NCBI GenBank assembly: GCA_902789365.1
Contig: CADANQ010000022.1
Coordinates: 1 to 35,542 of the forward strand
Direction of reading: 5' to 3'
Source of the DNA: an uncultured Eubacteriales bacterium
Lineage (GTDB): Bacteria; Bacillota; Clostridia; Christensenellales; Aristaeellaceae
Length of the DNA stretch: 35,542 nucleotides
The position numbers and the translations under genes were made by a program. Below the pieces are notes generated by a model, which made no database searches, was not told the DNA's origin, and was given only the letters and a program-made list of their open reading frames with translations. Below, piece after piece: positions 16,881-24,317 of the stretch (position 1 is its first letter; each line of letters opens with the position of its first letter).

Positions 16881-17953
16881 TTCGCTTTACCGTCCTTTCG
16901 AATGGCCTGGGTCGTTTCCTTGTCAAAGAAGTGCATCCTGCCGAAGGTGATCCTGACCTGGTCCCCGTTGCGGTAATCCGTCCAGCCCTTGAGCTTTGCG
17001 GTGATGCGGTTGCCCGCCAGGTGACCGTGGACCAGGGTATTCATACCCAGGTTTTCATTGGTGGTCACGTCCATGACCATATTGCCGCCCTCGGAAATGT
17101 CCTCAGGCCGCACGCCGAGGAGGATCTCTTTGCCGTTGTAAGCCGCCAGCAACGCTTTCTGCTCCGGCGTCAGCTGCACGGTGAAGCCATTGCCCTGAAG
17201 GACGCCTTCCCTGACGGCGACTTCAAAAATGTTCATGGGCGGCAGCCCGATGAAGCTGGCGACGAAGACATTGTTCGGATGCAGGTACAATTCCAGGGGC
17301 GTGCCGATCTGCTGAACATGGCCCATGGACATGCAGACGATCCTGTCCGCCAGGGTCAGGGCCTCGGTCTGGTCATGAGTGACGTAAAGCATGGTGGCGT
17401 TGAGCCTCTTGTGCAGAAGGATAATCTCCCTGCGGGTGGCGCTGCGCAGCTTGGCGTCCAGGTTGGAAAGCGGCTCGTCGAACAGGAACACCTTGGGGCT
17501 GCGGACGATGGAGCGTCCCATGGCCACGCGCTGGCGCTGGCCGCCGGACAGCTGGGAGGGCTTTTTGTTGAGCTGGGTGGTCAAATCCAGGATCTCCGCC
17601 GCGGCCAGGACCTTTTTATGGATCACATTGGGGTCCTCCTTGCGCAGCGTCAGGGAGAAGGCCATGTTTTCGTAAATGGTCATGTGGCCGTAGAGGGCGT
17701 AGTTCTGGAACACCATGGCCATATCCCTGTCCTTGGCGGGGGTCTGGGTGATGTTCTTCCCGTCCAGGGTCAGGGTGCCCCGGGAAATATCCTCCAGGCC
17801 CGCCACCATGCGCAGCGTGGTGGATTTGCCGCAGCCCGAGGGACCGACCAGGACGATCAATTCGCCGTCCTTCACGTCCAGGTTGAAATCGAACACCGCC
17901 TGGACGTTGTTGTCGTATATTTTATCGATGTGTTTCAAACTGAGCTCTGCCAT
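16877..17953 (-). CDS. MsmX/UgpC-type sugar ABC transporter ATPase (copy 2)
   Basis: A 358-residue ATPase with Walker A GPSGCGKST (37-45), Q-loop VFQNYALYG, signature LSGGQRQRVAMGR (135-147), Walker B VFLFDEPLSNLDA and H-loop YVTHDQTEAL. A TOBE-type C-terminal domain follows. Motif positions match copy 1 exactly, but the sequences differ throughout, so this is an old paralogue rather than a recent duplicate. The ATG at 17953 has a long GGAGGGGGGG site just upstream; the in-frame extension to 18028 reads into the previous gene and has no homology. It overlaps the next membrane-protein gene by 4 nt. Confidence 0.95.
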   Translation of the reverse strand: MAELSLKHIDKIYDNNVQAVFDFNLDVKDGELIVLVGPSGCGKSTTLRMVAGLEDISRGTLTLDGKNITQTPAKDRDMAMVFQNYALYGHMTIYENMAFSLTLRKEDPNVIHKKVLAAAEILDLTTQLNKKPSQLSGGQRQRVAMGRSIVRSPKVFLFDEPLSNLDAKLRSATRREIILLHKRLNATMLYVTHDQTEALTLADRIVCMSMGHVQQIGTPLELYLHPNNVFVASFIGLPPMNIFEVAVREGVLQGNGFTVQLTPEQKALLAAYNGKEILLGVRPEDISEGGNMVMDVTTNENLGMNTLVHGHLAGNRITAKLKGWTDYRNGDQVRITFGRMHFFDKETTQAIRKDGKAK

Positions 17954-17969
17954 CTTCGTCCCCCCCTCC

Positions 17970-18470
17970 TTATGCCTTGCCCGCTTCCAGGGATGCGGTA
18001 TGCGTTGCCAGCGCGCGGCTCTTGGCAAGGTTAATCAGCGCGGCTGCGACCAGGCAAAGCGCGGATAAGACAAGGTATACGATCAGCCGGATAAACTGGA
18101 AATCGCTCATCAGGCCGGGGAAACGGCCCATTGGACCGGACTCGACATGGGCTTTTACAGGATAGATGAAAATGCGCACGATCTGGATGGCCGCCAGGAC
18201 GAACATCACATAGGAAAAAGTGGGCTTGTAGTTCTTGACGCCCTCGGACGAAAGGAAAGCGGCCAGCATGAACACCAGGTTATACAGGATGGACGCGCCC
18301 ATCAGAGCCGTGTAATAGAATTCGTCCGATCTTGTTGTATCCTTGCAGACGTATTTATATATGCTGATAAAGAAGAGCACATCCAGCACGATCGCCAGCA
18401 GAGCCAGACGGGAAGACTGGGTATTTTTGCTGAAGCGCATGCGGTCGACCTTGATATTGTTGTCATCCAT
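17970..18470 (-). CDS. Small membrane protein of the transport locus (166 residues)
   Basis: An unrecognised protein with four predicted membrane helices (about 22-42, 51-72, 83-104 and 125-147). The N-terminus (DDNNIKVDRMRFSKNTQSS) and a C-terminal tail are short and polar. Its start overlaps the stop of the 196-residue protein gene by one base (TAATG), and the second ATPase gene begins 17 nt after its stop, so it is firmly inside the operon. It could be an accessory membrane subunit of the importer; that is inferred from context only. Confidence 0.82.
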   Translation of the reverse strand: MDDNNIKVDRMRFSKNTQSSRLALLAIVLDVLFFISIYKYVCKDTTRSDEFYYTALMGASILYNLVFMLAAFLSSEGVKNYKPTFSYVMFVLAAIQIVRIFIYPVKAHVESGPMGRFPGLMSDFQFIRLIVYLVLSALCLVAAALINLAKSRALATHTASLEAGKA

Positions 18471-19060
18471 TACGCGGACACCGCCTTTCCGTTCTCAAGC
18501 AGGGCTGCTTCGTCCTTCATCAGCCGAATTTTCAAAATCACATTCACGACCAGGAGCGCGGACGCGATGAGCGTCAGCGCGAACACGAAATAGTGGATAT
18601 CAAACCAGAAGGTGGAATCGGTATAGGTCCCGATCCTTGACAGTCTTCTTTCCAGCTGGGCAAAATCAACGGTGGTAAGGAACTGGGTTTTGAACGCGGC
18701 GATCCGGATGTGCGCCCAGACGGCCACGCCCACGTTGGTAATCGCATTCAGTGCAACGGCGCAGAAATTGCCGATATAATACCTGCGCCGGGTATGGGTG
18801 TTTGTAAGGAACAGCAGGCACGAAAGCAGAATCAGAGCGATGCCGCAGTACAAAAGGCCGCGGTTGAAGCCCTGCATGTCGTAATAGATCCTCGCGCCGG
18901 CTACACGGGTGTTGTCAAGATCTTCAGGGTCGGGAATCATGCTGTACAAGGTGTCAAAGAGATCTGTCATGATTCCCAGCGAATAAACGAACACGACGAC
19001 ACTTGCGGCAAGGGAGAGCAGACAGAAGATTCGCTGCAATGACATTTGTTTTTTATACAT
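18470..19060 (-). CDS. Small membrane protein of the transport locus (196 residues)
   Basis: An unrecognised four-helix membrane protein (helices about 10-30, 68-86, 95-115 and 155-177). An outward-facing loop (about 32-65) contains MIPDPEDLDN and a second loop (about 117-150) holds RRLSRIGTY. The start at 19060 is preferred over the in-frame ATG at 19081, because AGGAGAGGG lies about 5 nt before it and the membrane helix then has a normal lysine-rich N-terminus. It is the first gene after the binding-protein gene and the intercistronic hairpin. Confidence 0.82.
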   Translation of the reverse strand: MYKKQMSLQRIFCLLSLAASVVVFVYSLGIMTDLFDTLYSMIPDPEDLDNTRVAGARIYYDMQGFNRGLLYCGIALILLSCLLFLTNTHTRRRYYIGNFCAVALNAITNVGVAVWAHIRIAAFKTQFLTTVDFAQLERRLSRIGTYTDSTFWFDIHYFVFALTLIASALLVVNVILKIRLMKDEAALLENGKAVSA

Positions 19061-19090
19061 GATATCCCTCTCCTGTTCCATGTTGTCCCC

Positions 19091-19118
19091 GCGTGCCCTC
19101 CCCGAAGGGAAGGCACGC
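19091..19118 (-). promoter_or_regulatory. Intercistronic stem-loop after the binding-protein gene
   Basis: GCGTGCCTTCCC and GGGAGGGCACGC (minus strand) form a 12-bp stem with one G-U and a UUCG-type tetraloop, 28 nt after the binding-protein stop. It has no T-run. Such hairpins are known to protect upstream mRNA in sugar-ABC operons (as in E. coli malE-malF) so that binding protein is made in excess; the same role here is inferred. Confidence 0.6.
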
Positions 19119-19145
19119 AGGGCTTTAAATGCTTAGCTCAGGGGA

Positions 19146-21224
19146 TCAGTTCGCACTGAAGTATTCGGTGATGCGTTCCCAGCCGATGTTCTTCAGTTCC
19201 AGATAGAAATCGCCGAACCATTCCTCGGTGACCATCTTGGCAGCCGCTTCGGGGCTGTCCACGTTGGCAGCCGCCAGGCCGCCGACGATGATGTCGACGA
19301 ACAGGTTCTCGCCGCCCTTGGAGGCGGAGAACTTGCCGTTGGCGGTCAGCTGGGTGTAGGTGTTCAGTTCGTCGTTTTCAACCTTGGTGTTGGGGAGCAC
19401 GGTGGCCACGGAGGTGTACCAGGGATTTTCGGCGAGCTCAAGCAGCGGATGCTTGATGGTGCCCAGGCCGATGGCCACGGACAGCTTGCCGGCGCCTTCC
19501 CTGCCGACCTCATGGGTGCACTGATATTCGAAGGCCTGGCTCTTGACGAAGGACAGGGTGGAGCCCAGGAACTGGCGGGCATAGTTGGTGTAGTTGCCCT
19601 TGGCTTTGTCCCACAGCTCTTCGTAGGTGGCGTCGGCAATCACGGGCATTTCCTTGCCGTTGAAGTTGAAGGTGACGTAGGAGCCGTCGTCATTCTTCTT
19701 GATGAAGGCGTCGGGGCCGTAGGACATCAGGATCTGGCCCTTCTCGGAATAGGCGTAGTCGATCAGCGCCAGGGCGGCATACAGCTTGTTGTCGTCACCG
19801 GCGACACCGGCCTTGGAGATGGCCCAGCCGTCGGTCTTGACGGAACGCCAGGACTCGGTAAAACGCATATAGACGCCGTTTTCGTCGGTGCCGTCAAACC
19901 AGCGGGCGACGGGGATCATGAACGCCATGTACTTTTCGCCTTCCTGGAGCTTGGTGGCGTTCATAACGGTCTGGGTCTGGTTGTAGTCGTAGGACATGAA
20001 GCCGAGGTCGTTCTCCAGGTAGGTGGAGGAGGTCTCCTGGGCGCCGTCAAGGAACGCCTTGGAGATCAGGCCCTCGGAAGCCATCGCGTGCATCCTTTCC
20101 AGGGCGACGTAGGTGTCCACTTCCTGGCGGGCGTCATGCAGCACGCCGTCGGTGCCGACGAAGAGGTAATCCTGGCGGGATTCCATGCCGCGGACGCCGA
20201 AGAGGGTGCCGGCGAAACGGAACAGATCGATGCGGCGCTGGTTATTGTTGTCTTCACGGGAGAACAGGCCCTCCACGGAATCCTTGCCGTTCAGCGTCTG
20301 GGGGTTGGCGACCACGCAGCGGAGCAGGGCGACCAGTTCGTCGGCGTCCCAGGCGGCGTTCTGGCCGATGAACAGGTTGGAGCGCTGGGTCCCGTAATAT
20401 CCGCCGTAGGCCTTGTCGATGTAGCCGCGCAGCATGTTGACAGCCTGCACGCCATTCATGGGGCCGGCGTCGTTCATCATCTGGATGATGTTGCCGCAGG
20501 CGTCATAATCCTTGACCACGATCTCGGTGGCGGTGCCGTCCAGGGTCGGGGTCTCGATCTCCACCTTGCCGGAGGTGGGCATATAGGGAGTGTACACGTA
20601 GGGGGCCAGGTCCTTGCAGGCTTCGGCGGTGAATTCGCCTTCGCCGTCCAGCAGCTTCACGACCCAGTCCACACGCATCAGAGGCATGCGCTCGATGTCG
20701 TTGACACCGTCAAAGTAAGGGGAGAAGTAGATGGCACCGGTCTTGGTGTTGCCGGTGATGGACAGGCGCACGATGGGGTTGGCTTCCAGGTAGGCCTTGA
20801 AGTTGGGCATCAGGTCCAGGTAATCGGCCAGGTTCACCAGGCTGCCGACCTCGCCGTACTCGCTGAGGGTGGAGGCGGTGCCGCTGACCATATCCACCTC
20901 GTTGAGGCGGTCTTTCCAGTATTCGAACTCCTTGGAAGAGCCGTTGCCCTGGTATTTGCTCTCAAACTTTACGCCCAGGATGTCCTGCAGAGCGACCCAG
21001 GTGGGCTTCAGGGAACCGGTGTTGTAGGTGACGCCGTCGGCCAGGGTCACGCCCTCGCCCGCGGTCTCGGAATCGAAGGTAATGCCGGTCTTGGCGCTGT
21101 TGTAGCCGGTGGCCATGCGCAGCACGGTGCCGGGCGCGTAGGTCAGGCCATCGGCGCCTGCGGTGACGACGGCCAGGGAAAGGACCATGATCATCGCGAG
21201 GACAATTGCGGTCAAACGTTTCAT
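19146..21224 (-). CDS. Extracellular solute-binding protein of the sugar importer
   Basis: A 692-residue secreted protein that should capture an oligosaccharide for the two permeases encoded next. It starts with a clear Sec signal peptide (hydrophobic core about 4-20, likely cut near TAGA-DG at residues 21-25). There is no lipobox cysteine, unlike most binding proteins of monoderm Bacillota. The mature part has the family 1 binding-protein look (ENDLGFMSYDYNQTQ, WAISKAG, YSEKGQILMSYG). At 692 residues it is longer than the usual 420-560. GAGGAGG precedes the ATG. Codons are strongly biased to GGC, GTG and CTG, which fits high expression. By context the ligand is a pectin-derived oligosaccharide. 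Confidence 0.9.
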   Translation of the reverse strand: MKRLTAIVLAMIMVLSLAVVTAGADGLTYAPGTVLRMATGYNSAKTGITFDSETAGEGVTLADGVTYNTGSLKPTWVALQDILGVKFESKYQGNGSSKEFEYWKDRLNEVDMVSGTASTLSEYGEVGSLVNLADYLDLMPNFKAYLEANPIVRLSITGNTKTGAIYFSPYFDGVNDIERMPLMRVDWVVKLLDGEGEFTAEACKDLAPYVYTPYMPTSGKVEIETPTLDGTATEIVVKDYDACGNIIQMMNDAGPMNGVQAVNMLRGYIDKAYGGYYGTQRSNLFIGQNAAWDADELVALLRCVVANPQTLNGKDSVEGLFSREDNNNQRRIDLFRFAGTLFGVRGMESRQDYLFVGTDGVLHDARQEVDTYVALERMHAMASEGLISKAFLDGAQETSSTYLENDLGFMSYDYNQTQTVMNATKLQEGEKYMAFMIPVARWFDGTDENGVYMRFTESWRSVKTDGWAISKAGVAGDDNKLYAALALIDYAYSEKGQILMSYGPDAFIKKNDDGSYVTFNFNGKEMPVIADATYEELWDKAKGNYTNYARQFLGSTLSFVKSQAFEYQCTHEVGREGAGKLSVAIGLGTIKHPLLELAENPWYTSVATVLPNTKVENDELNTYTQLTANGKFSASKGGENLFVDIIVGGLAAANVDSPEAAAKMVTEEWFGDFYLELKNIGWERITEYFSAN

Positions 21225-21247
21225 AAGCTGGTTTCCTCCTCAAAAAA

Positions 21248-22138
21248 TTATTCCTTCACACCGCCGGCGTTGGTGCCTTTGGCGAAGTACTTCTGGATAA
21301 AGGGGTAAATGATCAGGATCGGGATGATGGAGCAGACGATCAGGGCGAAGATCAGGGAGTCGGCGGCATAGTTGCCGGTCATGGTCGCAAGCTGCTCTGA
21401 GTCGGTGTAGAATTCCAGTTTGTTGCGGATGAACACCTGCAGGGGCTGCTCGTAATCGTTGGAAATCATCTGGCGTGCCCAGAAGTAGCCGTTCCAGCGG
21501 GAGATGGCGAAGAACAATGTGACCGTCGCGATGGTGGATTTGCACATCGGGATGAAGACCTTGCTCAGCACCTGCATTTCGGAGGCGCCCTCCACGATGG
21601 CGGCTTCCTCGATTTCGGAGGGGACGCCCTCGAAGGAGTTGCGCAGAAGGATAATGTTCATCGCCGCCATGCCCATGGCGATGACCACAAGCCATTTGTC
21701 GTCGGTGATGCCCATGCCCTCAAACACGCGGCTGGTGGCCACATAGTTGAGGTACTGGGGAACGATGCCGGCGGAGAACCACATGGTGAAGACAAGGAAG
21801 AAGTTGAAGAACTTGCGGAACAGCAGGCGCTTTTTGCTCAGCGCGTAGCCTCCCAGGATGGCTACGAACAGGGACCACACCGTGCCGTAAATGGTCAGGA
21901 ACAGCGTGTTGGAATAGGAATTCCAGAATTCGTTGCTCATGAACATTTCCCTAAACGCCTCAAACTGGATGTCCTTCGGGAAAAGGATGATCTCGTTGTA
22001 TTCCACCGCGTGCTTCCCGCTGATGGCCGCGGAGATGGCGTACAGGAAGGGATACAGACAGCATATGGCGAACACCGTAAGCAGCGTGTAGCTGATCACC
22101 TTGAAGATCAGCTCGGATATCTCAAGCTTTCTTTTCAT
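21248..22138 (-). CDS. Carbohydrate ABC permease, LplC/YtcP type
   Basis: A 296-residue inner-membrane permease with about six helices, the first at 11-35. The cytoplasmic ATPase-docking EAA loop is EEAAIVEGASEMQVLSKVFI (177-196). It ends with the short Lys/Gly tail typical of this subfamily (KYFAKGTNAGGVKE), which supports assignment to the LplC/YtcP group of the CUT1 class. I chose the ATG at 22138, about 11 nt after AAAGGGGG; an in-frame GTG at 22147 is only 2 nt from that site. It pairs with the LplB-type permease encoded upstream. Confidence 0.93.
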   Translation of the reverse strand: MKRKLEISELIFKVISYTLLTVFAICCLYPFLYAISAAISGKHAVEYNEIILFPKDIQFEAFREMFMSNEFWNSYSNTLFLTIYGTVWSLFVAILGGYALSKKRLLFRKFFNFFLVFTMWFSAGIVPQYLNYVATSRVFEGMGITDDKWLVVIAMGMAAMNIILLRNSFEGVPSEIEEAAIVEGASEMQVLSKVFIPMCKSTIATVTLFFAISRWNGYFWARQMISNDYEQPLQVFIRNKLEFYTDSEQLATMTGNYAADSLIFALIVCSIIPILIIYPFIQKYFAKGTNAGGVKE

Positions 22139-22159
22139 CTTGCCCACATCCCCCTTTCA

Positions 22160-23227
22160 TCAGTAGAGCGAAACATCCGAGGCTTTGCGCGCGATGGTAT
22201 TGGCGCCGATGACCAGGAGCATGCCGACCACGTTGTTCATCATCTCGGCGGCGGAGGCAAGGCCCTGGCTGGTCGCCTTAATGCGCCAGGAGAAGGTGGA
22301 GATGACCTCGGCCGTCTGCCAGGCGGAGGGATGCTGTTCGCTGAGCAGCAACACTTTTTCGTAGCCGATGGAGAGCATGTGGCCGATTCTGGTGATCAGC
22401 ATGATAACGATGGTGGAGAGGATCGAGGGCAGGACCACATACCTCATCTGCGCCCACTTGTTGGCGCCGTCGATCTGGGCGGCCTCGTAGCTGGTGGGGG
22501 AGATGGCGATGATGGCGGCGAAGAAGACGATGCTGTCATAGCCCGCCGTCTCCCAGATGCCGCTGATCTGGTAGATCGCCCTGAAATAGGAAGGATTGTT
22601 CAAAAGGCCGTTCTGCGCCGTTTCCTTTGAGATCAGGCCGATGTTGGAAAGCAGCTGGGCGATGATCCCGGGAGGCGTCTCGCTTGCGGCGCTGCCCTGC
22701 TTGATCAGCATCATCACAAGGCTGGTCATGATAACCGTGGACATGAACTTGGGAAGGTAGGTGCACACCTGCAGGGCGGAGCGGGTGAGATCGGATTTGA
22801 CTTCGTTGAAGAACAGGGCCAGGATGATGGGAATCGGGAAGCCGAACAAAAGGCCGTAGAAGCTGAGCAGGAAGGTGTTGCGCATCGCGCGCCAGAAATT
22901 CATCGAATATTCGGCGTACGTGCCGCTGCCCGCCAGGAGGCCCTTGAAATTGGAAAAGCCCTTGAAATACTGTTCGGACACCGACTTGACGGTGTCATCC
23001 ACCTTGAAGGATCCGAGCAGCTCGTACATGGGGAGATAGCGCCAGAACAGGAAAACCAGGATCGTGGGGACAAGCATCAGGTACAGGCGCCAGTCCTTGA
23101 GGATCGTCTGGCCTACGTGGCGCCAGTAGTGCTTCTCCACGTCATCCCGCACGACCTGCTCGGGGTTTGCCCTGTATACCCCCGCAACTTTGTCGTAGAT
23201 GAGAAAGTCTGAAGCTCTTGCTGTCAT
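22160..23227 (-). CDS. Carbohydrate ABC permease, LplB/YteP type
   Basis: A 355-residue permease with a longer cytoplasmic N-terminus (about 1-47), then about six helices. The EAA loop is YEAAQIDGANKWAQMRYVVL (247-266). It has the family-typical LVPTILVFLFWRYLPMYEL first helix and a conserved SIGYEKVLLL segment. YteP-type permeases import rhamnogalacturonan or unsaturated galacturonan oligosaccharides in Bacillus, which fits the GH105/GH28 neighbours, though the subfamily also moves other glycans. The start overlaps the stop of the ECF-S-like gene by 4 nt (ATGA). Confidence 0.93.
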   Translation of the reverse strand: MTARASDFLIYDKVAGVYRANPEQVVRDDVEKHYWRHVGQTILKDWRLYLMLVPTILVFLFWRYLPMYELLGSFKVDDTVKSVSEQYFKGFSNFKGLLAGSGTYAEYSMNFWRAMRNTFLLSFYGLLFGFPIPIILALFFNEVKSDLTRSALQVCTYLPKFMSTVIMTSLVMMLIKQGSAASETPPGIIAQLLSNIGLISKETAQNGLLNNPSYFRAIYQISGIWETAGYDSIVFFAAIIAISPTSYEAAQIDGANKWAQMRYVVLPSILSTIVIMLITRIGHMLSIGYEKVLLLSEQHPSAWQTAEVISTFSWRIKATSQGLASAAEMMNNVVGMLLVIGANTIARKASDVSLY

Positions 23228-23847
23228 GGTTTCATCCTCCCTGCATTTTCACTTTCTGTTTCGCTTGCCGTTTCTCTGCCGATCCTTATTACGTAGTGCC
23301 TTTGTTCTTCCAGGAGTCCGTCCACCCTGCGCGCGATCCACATCAGGACGACCGTAAACAGCAGGGGAATCACGTCGGTGGTGTAGTGCATCAGGCAGGC
23401 CGCAGTGTCTCCTTCAATAATATGAAACATGATAAAGATTAGACACATGAGAGCCCTTCCGGTCTGCATCAGCAGGACCACAAGAAGGCCGAAGCCCATG
23501 CAGAAAAGGGTGTTGTCCCTTATCTTCCGCCAGCCGAATGCCTTTATCGGGATCAGGGCGATCATGCACAGAAGGTTCCCCAGGCCCCAGACCGCGTACT
23601 GCCATAGGGGCCAGTGATACAGCGCGCATCTCAGGACCGCCCCGAGCACCGCGTAGATCCCCGCCCAGGGACCCCAGCGGAACATCACCACGGCGCACAC
23701 CGCGCCGGTAACGCTCATGACATACGGTTCGCCCTTAAACCACCTGGTTTCCGCCAGGATGATCACGGATTCGCACAGGCAGAGGATCACCGAAAACAAA
23801 AGAAGATCGATTCGCCGATACTGCCGGATCGACAACTGTTGACGCAA
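23224..23847 (-). CDS. ECF-transporter S-component-like membrane protein
   Basis: A 207-residue membrane protein with five or six helices between about 13 and 175 and a polar C-terminal tail. Features recalled from Clostridia proteins annotated as ECF S components are the N-terminal SIRQYRRIDLLLFSVIL, the MFRWGPWAGIYAVLGAV segment and the end segment LMWIARRVDGLLEEQRHYVI. ECF S components normally bind a vitamin or metal and use a shared EcfA/EcfT module, none of which is encoded here. It may instead be an accessory of the sugar importer. It is the first gene of the operon, starting at TTG 23847 with AAGGAAG about 5 nt upstream, and overlaps the next gene by 4 nt. Confidence 0.7.
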   Translation of the reverse strand: MRQQLSIRQYRRIDLLLFSVILCLCESVIILAETRWFKGEPYVMSVTGAVCAVVMFRWGPWAGIYAVLGAVLRCALYHWPLWQYAVWGLGNLLCMIALIPIKAFGWRKIRDNTLFCMGFGLLVVLLMQTGRALMCLIFIMFHIIEGDTAACLMHYTTDVIPLLFTVVLMWIARRVDGLLEEQRHYVIRIGRETASETESENAGRMKP

Positions 23848-23952
23848 TTTTCTTCCTTCCTGTCAGTGCCGGCTGACATATCGGCATGCCCGGGGAGACA
23901 AAGAATCTTCTTCCCATATGGCCGCCAAAGCTGATAAAGATGAATTTCCATA

Positions 23953-23985
23953 CAAAATGTTATCATTTTGAGACCGAAAAGTCAA
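23953..23985 (-). promoter_or_regulatory. Operon promoter with an overlapping palindromic operator
   Basis: The minus strand has TTGACT (23980-23985), a 17-nt spacer and TAACAT (23957-23962). A perfect palindrome CAAAATG-ATAA-CATTTTG (23953-23970) covers the -10, a layout typical of repressor binding. A further hairpin TGTCAG/CTGACA (23861-23878) sits just before the first ribosome site in the ~100-nt leader. No regulator gene is nearby. Confidence 0.7.
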
Positions 23986-24037
23986 TCTTGAGAAGGCATA
24001 TTTGTTAATAAAAAATTACGAACAAGTTTTCTGGCAC

Positions 24038-24064
24038 AAAAAAAACCCCGCCGGAAAGGCGAGG
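24038..24064 (-). terminator. Terminator of tRNA-Leu
   Basis: CCTCGCC pairs with GGCGGGG (minus strand, one G-U), followed by eight T, directly after the tRNA 3' end. Confidence 0.85.
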
Positions 24065-24067
24065 CTC

Positions 24068-24152
24068 TGGTGCGGTGGACGGGACTTGAACCCGTACCCA
24101 GTTACGGATACGCCCCTCAAACGTACGCGTATGCCAATTCCGCCACCACCGC
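24068..24152 (-). tRNA. tRNA-Leu (anticodon GAG)
   Basis: An 85-nt class II tRNA. The acceptor stem GCGGTGG/CCACCGC, the T arm ACGGG-TTCAAGT-CCCGT and an encoded CCA are all visible. The anticodon stem is TACGT/GCGTA with loop TTGAGGG, giving anticodon GAG for CUC/CUU. The long variable arm (about 13 nt) is that expected of leucine tRNAs. It has its own consensus promoter and terminator. Confidence 0.96.
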
Positions 24153-24168
24153 ACGAAAAGGCTTTATC

Positions 24169-24197
24169 ATTATAAGAACGTTCGGCGGTTTTGTCAA
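24169..24197 (-). promoter_or_regulatory. Consensus promoter of tRNA-Leu
   Basis: A perfect TTGACA (24192-24197), 17-nt spacer and perfect TATAAT (24169-24174) on the minus strand, ending 16 nt before the mature tRNA. Confidence 0.92.
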
Positions 24198-24317
24198 TCT
24201 TTTTTTGTGTTTTTTGCGTTTCCGCCGGACTTCCGGCGCCCTTCTCCCGCTGTCCGGTCCTGAAGCCGCCTTTTCGCTTTGCGTCTTTTCGCGTCTTTCT
24301 GCGTTATTTACGGCGCT

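Noticed and set aside
19449-21308. A 619-codon plus-strand open frame opposite the binding-protein gene
   Set aside because: It is a shadow of a strongly codon-biased gene; no domain is recognisable.
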